From the NCBI RefSeq assembly GCF_002831565.1, contig NZ_CP025096.1, forward strand, positions 4,264,501 through 4,328,500: DNA of 64,000 nucleotides. Direction: 5' to 3'. The notes beneath the pieces were generated by a model, which ran no database searches, was not told the DNA's origin, and saw only the letters and a program-made list of their open reading frames with translations. Each line of letters begins with the position of its first letter. The first letter of the stretch is position 1. This DNA is from Spirosoma pollinicola. GTDB lineage: Bacteria; Bacteroidota; Bacteroidia; Cytophagales; Spirosomataceae. Shown here piece by piece: positions 53,511-64,000 of the stretch. Both the position numbers and the translations under genes were made by a program.

Positions 53511-55877
53511 TTATATATTGGCAATGGCTCGTTCGGCGCCTTCCTGATATTCCTCTTCAATTTGCGCTATATCGACTGGTTTCAGTTCGGTATCAAATAG
53601 CCGGGCGTCCATCGCTTCTTTTTCGGTTACGTCAAAGAATCGTTCGTGCATATTGAATGGCTTACCGCCCTCAGGGACTTCGCATTTTTTGAAATTTCCG
53701 TCTTCTGCCAACTCATAGGAATTGACGTTGTCGAGCAGATTATCTTTTAAAATTAGAATGGCCTGCTGCTTTACCCGTTTATCGGCCAGAATGAAAAGAG
53801 ACTCAATACGCCGGTCAAAACTTCTCACCATTACATCGGCACTACCGCCATATACTTTGGGGTCGCCGTTATTATGGAAGTAATAAACACGCGTATGCTC
53901 CAGAAAATCGCCAACGATAGACCGAACGGTGATGTTTTCGCTCAGGCCGGCCCGGTGTGGGCGCAAACAGCAAATACTACGCACGATTAAGCGAACAGGT
54001 ACACCCGCCTGCGATGCTTTGTATAGTTCATCAATTACCTGCTTGTCTTCCAGCGAGTTGACTTTAATGCAAATTCCGCTTTGTAAGCCACGTTGTGCAT
54101 TATCGGCCTCTACGCGAATCAAGCGAAGCAACTGCTCCCGCATATCGCGTGGTGCGGTAATCAGGTATTGGTATTCGTTGGGTACCGAGTGGCCGGTAAT
54201 AACGTTGAAAAACTCCGAGATGTCGTGCGTATACGTTTCGTTGGTTGTCAACAGACCAATATCCGTATAGAGCTTTGAGGTATCTTCGTTGTAATTGCCT
54301 GTTGCCATGTGGGCATAGCGCACCACCCGACTGCCCTCATTACGAACCACCAGCAGTAACTTTGTGTGCGTTTTGAATCGGCTGATGCCATAGATAACAA
54401 AGCAACCGGCCTTTTGTAACCGTTGCGCTTCCCGAATATTATTCTCTTCGTCGAAACGGGCTTTTACTTCAAATAATACCGATACGTGTTTCCCATTTTC
54501 GGCAGCTTTCAATAAGGCTTCTGTGATGCGGGACCGCTTGGCCAGTCGATAAACCGTAATCTTGATGGCCAATACATGTGGGTCTTCGGCTGCTTGTTCG
54601 AGCAATTGAAGAACCGGCTCAAAATTGTTGTATGGGTGATGCAGCAGTAAATCCCGCTGTTTGATCAACTCAAAAATATCGTCGGTTTTATCGCGACTTA
54701 CCCCCAGCGGTGGTACCGGCGAATGGGGCAGGGGCATGTCGTCCTTAAACTCCGGGTTACCGATAATTTGCCACAGCGACGAGAAGTCAAGGAGCGTATG
54801 GGATTCGAAAATATTTAAATCATCAATTTCCCACCGTTTTTTTAGCAGGTTCAACATCCAGGGCGACACAATAGTTGACTGGCTGTCGGCACCGCTGCCC
54901 TTCGTTTCTATTTCAAGCCGTGTTACCCGGCCTAACCGACGATTTTTGATCTTCTGACGAACTTCGTCAATAAAATCTACTTCATCGTCGTCGTTTTCAT
55001 CGAGAGTAAAATCACCGTTTCGAGTAATCCGGAACAGGTTTACCGAAACAATTTCAACGTTTCGGTAGAGTTTCTTAATGTTATGACGGACAATTTCTTC
55101 AATGGGAATAAAGACGATGGTGTCTTCACGCTCAAAGGATACAAAACGGGGTAAATTGGCCGGAATCTGAACAAAGGAAAGTCGCTGGCGGTCGTCTTCA
55201 TCCTCTGAGGGCAGGCTTTTAATTTCACCTTCTTCGGGGTTTTGTGTGACTACGCCAAAAATGAGCACCTTGGCCAGCAATACCGGGAATGTATGCGTAT
55301 AGTCATACAACATTGGGGTCAATGTTGGATAAATTGCCCGGTCAAAATAGTTCGTTGCTTCGGCCTGTTCCTCAGGGGCCATACTGGCGTAGGTAACCAG
55401 TTGAAGCCCATTTTCGGGGAAAAGAGGTAATAGTTGCTCAGAAAAGACAGCTTGCTGATCCTGAAAAAACTGATGCGAGGTAGTGTATAACGCTTTCCGA
55501 AAGGGCACTTCGCGCAATCCTGAATAGTCGACACGCTGTTTATGATAATCCAGGTAATTATACAAACTACCCACCCGAATCATAAAAAACTCGTCCATGT
55601 TCGAAGCCGAAATAGCCAGGAACTTCAGCCGCTCCATGAGTGTGCGGTTACTGAGAGGGGGCTTCGCATTTCGGGCCTGATCCAGCACGCGCTCATTGAA
55701 TTTAAGCCAGCTCAAATCGCGGCTCAGATAATTGCTCTGGTCGATAACGCTGGTTACTTTTTCGCTCACCTTTGCCAGCTTATCGGTTCCCTGAGCGGGC
55801 GTATTTACCGGCCGGTTCGTGAAACGGGAAACCAGATTGCCCAGTATGGTGCGGTTTGTGTTAAGGGGATAGCGCAT
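53511..55877 (-). CDS. ppk1: Polyphosphate kinase 1
   Basis: 788 residues. Reversible transfer of the gamma-phosphate of ATP to polyphosphate. It has the N-terminal domain 'YLSRDLSWLKFNERVLDQA', 'LLHHPYNNFEPVLQLL', the phosphorylated His (about 523) in 'VVRYAHMATGNYNEDTSKLYT', and the C2 domain with 'VRSICCLRPHRAGLSENI' and 'FLEHTRVYYF'. It is about 100 residues longer than the E. coli enzyme because of an acidic insert (NPEEGEIKSLPSEDEDD). It lies 69 bases after gyrB. Confidence 0.95.
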   Translation of the reverse strand: MRYPLNTNRTILGNLVSRFTNRPVNTPAQGTDKLAKVSEKVTSVIDQSNYLSRDLSWLKFNERVLDQARNAKPPLSNRTLMERLKFLAISASNMDEFFMIRVGSLYNYLDYHKQRVDYSGLREVPFRKALYTTSHQFFQDQQAVFSEQLLPLFPENGLQLVTYASMAPEEQAEATNYFDRAIYPTLTPMLYDYTHTFPVLLAKVLIFGVVTQNPEEGEIKSLPSEDEDDRQRLSFVQIPANLPRFVSFEREDTIVFIPIEEIVRHNIKKLYRNVEIVSVNLFRITRNGDFTLDENDDDEVDFIDEVRQKIKNRRLGRVTRLEIETKGSGADSQSTIVSPWMLNLLKKRWEIDDLNIFESHTLLDFSSLWQIIGNPEFKDDMPLPHSPVPPLGVSRDKTDDIFELIKQRDLLLHHPYNNFEPVLQLLEQAAEDPHVLAIKITVYRLAKRSRITEALLKAAENGKHVSVLFEVKARFDEENNIREAQRLQKAGCFVIYGISRFKTHTKLLLVVRNEGSRVVRYAHMATGNYNEDTSKLYTDIGLLTTNETYTHDISEFFNVITGHSVPNEYQYLITAPRDMREQLLRLIRVEADNAQRGLQSGICIKVNSLEDKQVIDELYKASQAGVPVRLIVRSICCLRPHRAGLSENITVRSIVGDFLEHTRVYYFHNNGDPKVYGGSADVMVRSFDRRIESLFILADKRVKQQAILILKDNLLDNVNSYELAEDGNFKKCEVPEGGKPFNMHERFFDVTEKEAMDARLFDTELKPVDIAQIEEEYQEGAERAIANI

Positions 55878-55900
55878 ACTCTTTCTTTAAGCTTTGAAGT

Positions 55901-55931
55901 ACAACAAAAAAGCGGACTAAAAAGCCCGCCT
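55901..55931 (-). terminator. Intrinsic terminator after gyrB
   Basis: On the minus strand AGGCGGGC pairs with GTCCGCTT (two G-U pairs) across TTTTTA, followed by TTTTTTGTT. It lies between gyrB and ppk1 on the same strand, so ppk1 may have its own promoter or receive partial read-through. Confidence 0.7.
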
Positions 55932-55946
55932 TATGTTATTTTTCGG

Positions 55947-57947
<2,001 letters not shown>

Positions 57948-58349
57948 ATCAGAATGGAGCGTGCTAGAAATTTGTTGTTTCAGGCTTAAAAACAGCTTGA
58001 TTGTATGGGTCTAACAGATTGTAAAAATACAAAAATTTTTAGTCTTTTCCTACCCATCTTTGCCGAGATTAGCTTATTATACGAAAAAATATTCTAATCA
58101 TTAGTTAACGGTACAATGACGGCCCTGACGTTCGTTTTATGGCCATTAAAGCCAGTTTTTCAGTTATTTTCGGCTGGTAAGATCAGTCGAAAAAAGGTGA
58201 TTTTTGTCAGCTTTGTAACCAACTGGTAGTTTCACGAAAAAGTATCATTAACCGGTATAAATAGTGAGGGCGTTTTCATTGATCCTACGTCTGTACATCC
58301 GAAGAAGGTCAGGTTCTGCGCCAACAGATACTATTGAGTTGACTATACT
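57948..58349. other. Intergenic region upstream of gyrB
   Basis: About 400 bases without a supportable gene. The gyrB promoter must be here; an A/T tract (TAAAAATTTTTG on the minus strand near 58028-58045) is the only hint. I see no RNA gene. Confidence 0.35.
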
Positions 58350-58382
58350 AAAAAAACAAAGCCGAATCAATATGATTCGGCC
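58350..58382 (-). terminator. Intrinsic terminator after the small acidic protein gene
   Basis: GCCGAATC and GATTCGGC pair across AATAT; on the minus strand the stem is followed by TTTGTTTTTT. Confidence 0.85.
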
Positions 58383-58409
58383 GGGTACAAATGCGTAATA
58401 GAGAGGTTG

Positions 58410-58814
58410 TTAATCTTCGGGAAAGGGAATATAAACGAAGCCGGCAAAATCGCCGTGAACAACAAACAGACAGCAATATTCGTCGGCAGGTTTGTAGTTC
58501 TCCTTCCAGAGTTCCAACGATTCCGGGCTGATGAGTTCACGCTGAACGAACTCATCGACAAACGAGGCTTTATAATTCCATTTGTTCTCCAGCTCATCAG
58601 CCGCAATCAGTGTTTGCCCAAGAGGAATCTCACGACGTGAGGCAACAAAAATGGGGAATTCTGAAAATCCACGTTTCCTGATCTGATAGGAAGCTTCTTT
58701 TAGTTGGTCAGCCACCTTCACGAAATCAGACGAGATCGTGCCCATCAATTCTCTGTTGACGTCGTACGAATTGGCGTCGTCAAGCAGTGTATTCTCGTTG
58801 CTGTGGTTTATCAT
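58410..58814 (-). CDS. Conserved acidic protein of unknown function
   Basis: 134 residues with no signal peptide or membrane segment. The middle ('FSEFPIFVASRREIPLGQTLI', 'WNYKASFVDEFVQRELIS') and the end ('YCCLFVVHGDFAGFVYIPFPED') look like a small folded alpha/beta domain. It has its own strong terminator. Function not recognised. Confidence 0.75.
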   Translation of the reverse strand: MINHSNENTLLDDANSYDVNRELMGTISSDFVKVADQLKEASYQIRKRGFSEFPIFVASRREIPLGQTLIAADELENKWNYKASFVDEFVQRELISPESLELWKENYKPADEYCCLFVVHGDFAGFVYIPFPED

Positions 58815-58891
58815 GAAAAGTAGTTTTCGGTTTTTAGTTTACGGTTGGCTGACGCATGCTTGTTAATACCGGCCTGGCGTTCTAGGGCCCA

Positions 58892-58923
58892 ACACCACGG
58901 AGAACCCGACACCACGTAGAAAC
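58892..58923. repeat. Short tandem direct repeat
   Basis: ACACCACG-G-AGAAC and ACACCACG-T-AGAAAC in tandem, separated by CCG, next to the end of ald. The wording resembles short GC-rich intergenic repeats common in Cytophagales. Confidence 0.55.
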
Positions 58924-58933
58924 ACGATCTGGT

Positions 58934-60145
58934 TTAAAACCGGGCGGCCAGCAAGAGGTCTAAATCTTTGAAGCGCATGTTGAACTTGCGCGCGATGTAG
59001 GCGTTGGTAAGCGTGCCCTTGTGTGTATAAACACCTTTCATAAACCAACGGTTCGCATACATCATCTGTTCGATGCCGCCAGTTGTGCCGGTTTCCAGTA
59101 AAAAGGGCAGGAAGATGTTGCTAAGGGCCATACTAGCCGTGTAGGCGACGCGGGCCGCAATATTGGGTACGCAGTAGTGAATAACGCCCATATGTTTAAA
59201 CGTGGGCTGTTTGTGGGTCGTCATGCGGGAGGTTTCGAAATTCCCCCCCTGATCAATCGACACATCAATAATAACCGAGTCGGGTTTCATGCGGCCAATC
59301 ATTTCTTCGGTTACAACGACCGGGCTCATGGCATCATCGGCCCGCATGGCGCCAATAACCACGTCGGCCCGCTGAATGGCTTCGGCCAAGGTGTCGGAGT
59401 CGATAATGGAGGTGTAGACGTGCTGCCCAACCGCGTACTTAAGCCGCTGAAGTTTGTACAGATGTTTGTCGAATACTTTTATATCTGCACCCATGCCAAG
59501 GGCTGTACGAACGGCATATTCAGTAACAGTTCCGGCACCCAGCATCACTACTTTCGTGGGTGGAACGCCCGTAATGCCGCCCAATATAATGCCCCGGCCG
59601 TTGTCGGCATTGCTCAAATACTCGCCCGCAATGAGCATGACGGTGCTGCCTGCAATCTCGCTCATCGAGCGTATTACTGGCAAGTTACCGCCCTGATCTT
59701 CAATGAATTCGTAGCCAAATGAGGTGAGATTTTTACTGTTTATTTTCTCGAAATAGGCCCGGTCATGAACAGGTAAATTCAGTGCAGAGATGACGGTGCT
59801 ACCCGACTGGACATGGTCAAATTCGGCGTCGACCAAGGGCTCTACTTTAAGGATGAGGTTGGCTTCGTAGACTTCTTTTGGCGAGGGAGCAATCTGCGCT
59901 CCGGCTTCGCTATATTCAGTATCTGAGAATTTGGCTTTCTCGCCTGCGCCCTGCTCAACGATCACATTATGACCATTTCGCACCAGAATAGCTACCGCTT
60001 CGGGCGTGAGCGCGATCCGGTTTTCCTGAAGCGAAACTTCTTTTGGTAAACCGATAAGCAGGCTATTCCGGTTGGTCTTTACCGCCAGCGGAGATTCTTT
60101 CGGGTAGAGGGCCGTTTGTTTGGCCAATTCCTCAAATCCAGTCAC
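58934..60145 (-). CDS. ald: Alanine dehydrogenase
   Basis: 403 residues. NAD-dependent oxidative deamination of L-alanine to pyruvate and ammonia. Motifs: 'IGLPKEVSLQENRIALTPEAV', 'LILKVEPL', the Rossmann 'VVMLGAGTVTEYAVRTALGMGA' and 'DSVIIDVSIDQGGNFETS'. About 30 residues at the N-terminus precede the family start. The start codon appears to be GTG at 60145. Confidence 0.9.
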   Translation of the reverse strand: MTGFEELAKQTALYPKESPLAVKTNRNSLLIGLPKEVSLQENRIALTPEAVAILVRNGHNVIVEQGAGEKAKFSDTEYSEAGAQIAPSPKEVYEANLILKVEPLVDAEFDHVQSGSTVISALNLPVHDRAYFEKINSKNLTSFGYEFIEDQGGNLPVIRSMSEIAGSTVMLIAGEYLSNADNGRGIILGGITGVPPTKVVMLGAGTVTEYAVRTALGMGADIKVFDKHLYKLQRLKYAVGQHVYTSIIDSDTLAEAIQRADVVIGAMRADDAMSPVVVTEEMIGRMKPDSVIIDVSIDQGGNFETSRMTTHKQPTFKHMGVIHYCVPNIAARVAYTASMALSNIFLPFLLETGTTGGIEQMMYANRWFMKGVYTHKGTLTNAYIARKFNMRFKDLDLLLAARF

Positions 60146-60149
60146 TTTA

Positions 60150-60251
60150 TGTTTGTTATTGGTTATTGATTTCTAGTTATTGATTATTGATTGATGGTCT
60201 ATTCAACTAATAACTAATGACTTATCACTAATAACTAAAAACCAATAACTA
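60150..60251. repeat. Imperfect inverted repeat between tsaE and ald
   Basis: A/T-rich arms built from GTTATTGG, TAGTTATTA and TTATTGATT words (left) and their complements (right). Pairing is patchy but extends about 30 bases on each side. The tsaE stop (TAG) lies in the right edge. Confidence 0.6.
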
Positions 60252-60671
60252 GTCCACAAATTTCGTTTCCACTGTTCGGCGACCATCTTCATCCGCCGAA
60301 ATATGCACCTGATAATACGAAGCGGGCCAAAGCGAGGTGATACGCTCCGGCCATTCGATAAAGCAGAAATTGCCCGAATCCAAGTACTCTTCAATACCAA
60401 TGTCCAACGCTTCGGCTTCATTCCGAAGCCGGTAACAATCGAAATGGTACACCGAATGCCCTTCGTGGGTGGTGTATTCATTCACAATCGAAAACGTGGG
60501 ACTTTGTACGATACTGACAACGCCCAATGTTTGGCAAATGGCTTTAATGATCGTGGTTTTACCGGCACCCATATCACCCTCAAACAACCACACCGACTGT
60601 TGTCTGCCATCGGCCAGTAATTGGCGGGCAACCGTGTCAAGTTCGTCGAGATGGTCAAGATGCAGAATCAT
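60249..60671 (-). CDS. tsaE: tRNA threonylcarbamoyladenosine biosynthesis ATPase TsaE
   Basis: 140 residues. Walker A 'GDMGAGKTT', 'VQSPTFSIVNEY', 'HFDCYRLRNEAEALDIGIEEYL' and 'FIEWPERI' are all typical. Acts with TsaB and TsaD to make t6A37 in ANN-decoding tRNAs. Confidence 0.95.
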   Translation of the reverse strand: MILHLDHLDELDTVARQLLADGRQQSVWLFEGDMGAGKTTIIKAICQTLGVVSIVQSPTFSIVNEYTTHEGHSVYHFDCYRLRNEAEALDIGIEEYLDSGNFCFIEWPERITSLWPASYYQVHISADEDGRRTVETKFVD

Positions 60672-60708
60672 AGGGGCTTTCAGTAACAGCCCGCAAAGAT
60701 AGGCATTT

Positions 60709-61998
60709 TTAGGCGGTCCATTTAGTTCGCATAGGGCGACTTAATAGCTTATTCGCTTCGGCATCGCCCAGAAATTGCTCGGTTTTTGGATTCCAGCGCA
60801 GCGTCCGACCGAGTTGATAGGCAATGTTGCCCAACGTACACACCGAGGCCGTTCTGTGGCCTACTTCAACATCGGAGATCGGATTTTTTCGGCTCTTGAT
60901 GGCATCCAGAAAGTCTTTGTAGTGGTTGTCGCTAAAGTAAACGTGCTTCTCACTTTCGCCGATGACCTTGTCTTTCAGGCTCTCGGGTGTGGTGGTCAAA
61001 TTGCCCCGGCTTACTTTTACTTCGCCTTCGGTACCGATAAACTGGCAGAATTGCGACCCTTCTACGGGTGTATGGTGCATGTCAACACCGTTTTCATAGC
61101 GATAAACCAAACCCTTTCCTTCTTTGCCCGGACGCATTTCTACCGGGCCGGAGTTGTCCATGTCCAGTCCCCATTGGGCAATATCGAACATGTGCGCACC
61201 CCAATCGGTCATGCCCCCGCCCCCGAAATCGCGAATATCGCGCCATTGGCCCCAGTACGTAGCGGTCAGTGAAGGATCGAGCACATTGTTGTAAGGCCGC
61301 TCAACGGTATTTGGGCCGAGCCAGGCATCCCAGTTAAGACCGGCAGGAACGGACTCAGCAGTCAGATTGAATTCGTGTGGCGGGCCGCCAACGTTGACAT
61401 TGACTGTTTTTACTTGCCCGATATACCCATTACGAACCAGCTCCACGGCCTGCCGAAACTCTTTCCACGAACGCTGCATATTGCCCGTTTGGAACACACG
61501 CTTGTATTTGCGGGTGGCATTTACCATATCACGGCCTTCCTGAATGGTAAGCGACAGTGGTTTTTCGCAGTAAATATCTTTTCCGGCTTTGGCGGCCGCT
61601 ATGGCTATGGGGCTATGCCAGTGGTCGGGGGTAGCGATCACGACAGCATCAATTCCTTTGTTATTCAGCAACTCCCGATAATCGTTGTAGAGCAAACAAC
61701 CGTTATACGATTCCTTGTCCGCCTTTTCGGCGTAATGTTTATTGATAACCTCTGCGAAGGTGGCTACTTTAGGCTTATCGACATCGCAAATGGCCATAAT
61801 ACGGGCATTATTCTTCAGGAACTGTCCGCGCAACCCGGCACTTTGCTTGCCCAAGCCGATAAGACCCAGCGAAATCTGGTCGCTGGGAGCCAGAAATCCA
61901 CGACCCAGCACATGACGGGGAACAATAGAAAAGACCGCCAGTCCTGCGGCTTGTTTCAGGAACGTTCGGCGGTTATTGAGAGCAGATGATTCGAACAT
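60709..61998 (-). CDS. Exported Gfo/Idh/MocA family oxidoreductase
   Basis: 429 residues. Twin-arginine signal 'NNRRTFLKQAAGLAVFSI'. NAD(P)-binding 'ISLGLIGLGKQS', then 'VVIATPDHWHSPIAIAAAKAGKDIYCEKPLSL' region with the conserved Glu-Lys-Pro (EKP), and the substrate domain with 'GGGGMTDWGAHMFDIAQWG'. Periplasmic members of this group bind their cofactor tightly and act on sugars or glycosides. The gene follows susD, so it probably processes what that system imports. Confidence 0.9.
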   Translation of the reverse strand: MFESSALNNRRTFLKQAAGLAVFSIVPRHVLGRGFLAPSDQISLGLIGLGKQSAGLRGQFLKNNARIMAICDVDKPKVATFAEVINKHYAEKADKESYNGCLLYNDYRELLNNKGIDAVVIATPDHWHSPIAIAAAKAGKDIYCEKPLSLTIQEGRDMVNATRKYKRVFQTGNMQRSWKEFRQAVELVRNGYIGQVKTVNVNVGGPPHEFNLTAESVPAGLNWDAWLGPNTVERPYNNVLDPSLTATYWGQWRDIRDFGGGGMTDWGAHMFDIAQWGLDMDNSGPVEMRPGKEGKGLVYRYENGVDMHHTPVEGSQFCQFIGTEGEVKVSRGNLTTTPESLKDKVIGESEKHVYFSDNHYKDFLDAIKSRKNPISDVEVGHRTASVCTLGNIAYQLGRTLRWNPKTEQFLGDAEANKLLSRPMRTKWTA

Positions 61999-62023
61999 GA
62001 GCTTACAGAGTTGAACAATGAAA

Positions 62024-62062
62024 AGTGGGTAACAGGCAAGCTATACTTGCCCATTACCCACT
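62024..62062. terminator. Hairpin downstream of susD, before the oxidoreductase
   Basis: 17-bp arms AGTGGGTAA..GGCAAG (62024-62040) and the complement (62046-62062) with two central mismatches and a 5-base loop. A second small palindrome, GTTTACcGTAAAC, lies at 62075-62087. Confidence 0.75.
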
Positions 62063-62097
62063 AAGATTTACACTGTTTACCGTAAACCGACTACAGG

Positions 62098-63828
62098 TTA
62101 ATTGTAGCCGGGATTCTGGGTCAGCGTTTCTTTGCCATCTTTTTTACTGTTGAATATTTCCTGGATCGGGATTGGGAAATATTCGTGCTGGCCTTTAATG
62201 AACTTCACTCCGTTCAGGTAGTTTCGTTTGGTCGCTTCGGTCGTATAATACGTGTTCAGCGTCTGGTCGGCGACGCCCCAGCGAACGAGGTCGAACCGGC
62301 GATGCCCCTCCATGCCAAATTCCAGCCGTTCTTCAAACTGAACCGCTTTCCGGGCCGTGGCCTGATCGGTCCAGGCCGTGGTGTATTCCTTGATTACATA
62401 GTTGGCGGCTGCGGTTCCGTCGGCATTTTTCACGAACCCGTCTGGATTCGCGGCCCGCCGACGAACCTGATTAACATAGCCACGTGCCTTGTTCAGATCG
62501 CCAACTTCTGTTTCAACCTCGGCCAGCCACAGCAATACGTGGTCATAGCGAATCATGCGGTAATTATTGGCATTCAAACGAGGGTTACCAGCGAAGGTAT
62601 TTGTCCCAACATCCGACTTGTACATCACGTGCTTTTTTGGTGAGAAAGGGCCACCATAGGATTGATCGCGTACATATGCTTTGCCCGGATGAACGCCCCA
62701 GTCCAGATACGGAATACCCCGCCGACCAACGGTCCAGTCGAGTCGGGGGTCAACGGTTCCGACATAGGGTGTAAATGGAGCCGTTGATTCGACACCCACG
62801 TCGCTGGTCACATCCGAAGCATTAAATGTGTCGATGAGCGGCAATCCATTCGCGTCGGTTTTGAAGGCGTTTACCAGATTCTGCGATGGCTGGAAAAAGC
62901 CGCAGCAGGTTGTTACGCCACCGCCACCGTAGGGATAGTTCAGCGTAGAGCCGATGTTGCCATTTTCTCCATTCGGTGCGCCATCGTTAACTGAATACTG
63001 AACCTCGAAAATAGACTCGGCATTGTTGTTGGTTACTGCTTTGAAGTTGTCATGATACCGGTCCACCAGTTTATACTGACCGCTGCCCACAATGGCTTCG
63101 AGCAGGGGTTTGGCTTCAGCATATTTTTTCTGGAACAAATACGCTTTACCGAGAGTGGCTGCGGCAGCCCATTTGGTTGGACGACCAACCTGCGTTTGTT
63201 TAGCTGGCAGCACATCGTAAGCCGCCTTAAGATCAGCCAGGATATTTGGCCAGATATCGGTGCTATTCGGGATTTTCGTGCTTTCCAGGTCGTTCGGATT
63301 GTAAATCTTCTCGTCGATGTAAGGCACCATATTGAACATCTTTTTCAGTTCTAAATGGAAATGCCCGCGCAGGAATTTGGCTTCGGCAATAACCTGCTGC
63401 TTCTCGGCATCGGTCATATCTTTGGCAACGGCTACGGCCTGTAGTACGTCGTTCGACCGCGCGATACCGTCGTACATTCCCCGCCATTTTCCCCGAAAGT
63501 AAATGTTGTCGGACTGAATATTGCCTTGCTCGATCAGTGAAATAGGCGGCTGGTCACCAGCAATCGTCCCTTTGTAGGCGTCATCACTGGCCACACTGCC
63601 ATACACCCAGTTGTCGGCCCCAACGTTGTAGGAGCGATAGGCGCCTTCGGCAGTGGCCCAGCCATCCAGCAGCGAGTAAGCGCCAATCAGTAATGCATTG
63701 ACGCCCGTTTTGTTTTGTAAAACACTGACGGCCAGCGCAGCTTTGGGCTGCACGTCCAGAAACTTGTCGGAGCAGGACGTCGCCACTGCCAGACTTAGCG
63801 CGATTATAAATAGTGTTGTTTTTTTCAT
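62098..63828 (-). CDS. RagB/SusD family nutrient-uptake lipoprotein
   Basis: 576 residues from the ATG at 63828 (MKKTTLFIIALS), which gives a lipoprotein signal with Cys19 in 'LAVATSC'. An upstream extension encoded by a low-complexity repeat is rejected. SusD markers: 'DKFLDVQPKA' after the lipobox, 'QQVIAEAKFLRGHFHLELKKMF' (TPR region), and 'FEERLEFGMEGHRRFDLVRWG' near the C-terminus. It pairs with the SusC whose end is at the right edge of the window. Confidence 0.93.
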   Translation of the reverse strand: MKKTTLFIIALSLAVATSCSDKFLDVQPKAALAVSVLQNKTGVNALLIGAYSLLDGWATAEGAYRSYNVGADNWVYGSVASDDAYKGTIAGDQPPISLIEQGNIQSDNIYFRGKWRGMYDGIARSNDVLQAVAVAKDMTDAEKQQVIAEAKFLRGHFHLELKKMFNMVPYIDEKIYNPNDLESTKIPNSTDIWPNILADLKAAYDVLPAKQTQVGRPTKWAAAATLGKAYLFQKKYAEAKPLLEAIVGSGQYKLVDRYHDNFKAVTNNNAESIFEVQYSVNDGAPNGENGNIGSTLNYPYGGGGVTTCCGFFQPSQNLVNAFKTDANGLPLIDTFNASDVTSDVGVESTAPFTPYVGTVDPRLDWTVGRRGIPYLDWGVHPGKAYVRDQSYGGPFSPKKHVMYKSDVGTNTFAGNPRLNANNYRMIRYDHVLLWLAEVETEVGDLNKARGYVNQVRRRAANPDGFVKNADGTAAANYVIKEYTTAWTDQATARKAVQFEERLEFGMEGHRRFDLVRWGVADQTLNTYYTTEATKRNYLNGVKFIKGQHEYFPIPIQEIFNSKKDGKETLTQNPGYN

Positions 63829-63843
63829 GTCTTTGAATGGAAA

Positions 63844-63873
63844 TGGAAAATGTAAAATGTAAAATGTAAAATG
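63844..63873. repeat. Short tandem heptamer repeat upstream of susD
   Basis: ATGTAAA-type heptamers repeat three times in tandem (plus strand) in the susC-susD gap. The left part of the gap is A/G/T rich on the plus strand and so resembles the arms of the inverted repeats elsewhere. Confidence 0.6.
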
Positions 63874-63935
63874 GATAACTGGCGAATCAGGCCACTGACC
63901 ATAGTCATTATTCATTACTCATCATACATTATTCA

Positions 63936-64000
63936 TTAAAAAGCTAGATTCAGACCTACCAATACCGTTTTCGCTACTGGGTATGATCCGCCATCAACGC
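63936..64000 (-). CDS. SusC/RagA family TonB-linked outer-membrane protein, C-terminal end only
   Basis: Only the last 20 or so codons are in the window: ...GGSYPVAKTVLVGLNLAF, then TAA at 63936-63938. The ending is the canonical final beta-strand of a SusC barrel with a terminal Phe. Position directly upstream of susD on the same strand supports the call. Confidence 0.8.
   Translation of the reverse strand, partial: VDGGSYPVAKTVLVGLNLAF

Overview
The window looks like a chromosomal segment of a Cytophagales-type member of the Bacteroidota, most like Spirosoma or a close relative. The signs are two SusC/SusD outer-membrane uptake pairs, an Oar-like TonB receptor, the type IX secretion regulator PorX, promoters with the Bacteroidota -7 element TAnnTTTG, a PafA-type alkaline phosphatase, and few Shine-Dalgarno sequences. 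Genus is an inference from gene content and protein style, not from a search. Coding density is high. I see no phage, IS element, CRISPR array, rRNA or tRNA.

Layout: 1-4010 (minus) has a truncated TPR protein, galM, a TIGR02757 protein, a small membrane protein and a LysM/double-psi barrel protein. 4369-5964 is porX. 6070-18531 is a likely carbohydrate-uptake locus: a ROK regulator diverging from SusC, SusD, a large FG-GAP/UnbV protein and a vanadium-haloperoxidase/PAP2 enzyme, with a GH26 mannanase-like enzyme convergent at the end. 18749-21618 (minus) runs SRP RNA, galK, a fructose-6-phosphate aldolase and ftsE. 21691-29993 is mixed: TPR lipoprotein, TMEM220-like protein, HMG-CoA-lyase-like enzyme, IscA-like protein, a very large orphan sensor kinase, a NUMOD4/HNH protein and a CoA-binding protein. 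30082-35643 is one minus-strand run: selD, hydrolase, methyltransferase, MBL hydrolase, pssA, purS, fabH. 35970-46225 has the Oar-like receptor, GDPD, patatin, polyprenyl synthase, sterol-desaturase-like enzyme, pafA and birA. 46340-60671 is core housekeeping: rsfS, ftsH, YfcE-like phosphoesterase, acyl-CoA ligase, CNT nucleoside transporter, Uma2, ppk1, gyrB, ald and tsaE. 60709-64000 is a second SusC(partial)/SusD locus with a Tat-type Gfo/Idh/MocA oxidoreductase.

The most unusual thing is not a gene. At least a dozen gene ends carry long inverted repeats, two of them perfect 60- and 62-bp palindromes. Their sequences differ from locus to locus, but several share one design: a 45-62 nt stretch with no C, followed by its mirror with little or no G, often overlapping the stop codons of the flanking genes. 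They probably end transcription in both directions, but the arms are longer and more perfect than termination needs.

The other items of note are an SRP RNA whose apical loop is not the usual GGAA and which shares a palindromic divergent promoter with a TPR lipoprotein gene, and the SusCD/UnbV/haloperoxidase arrangement.
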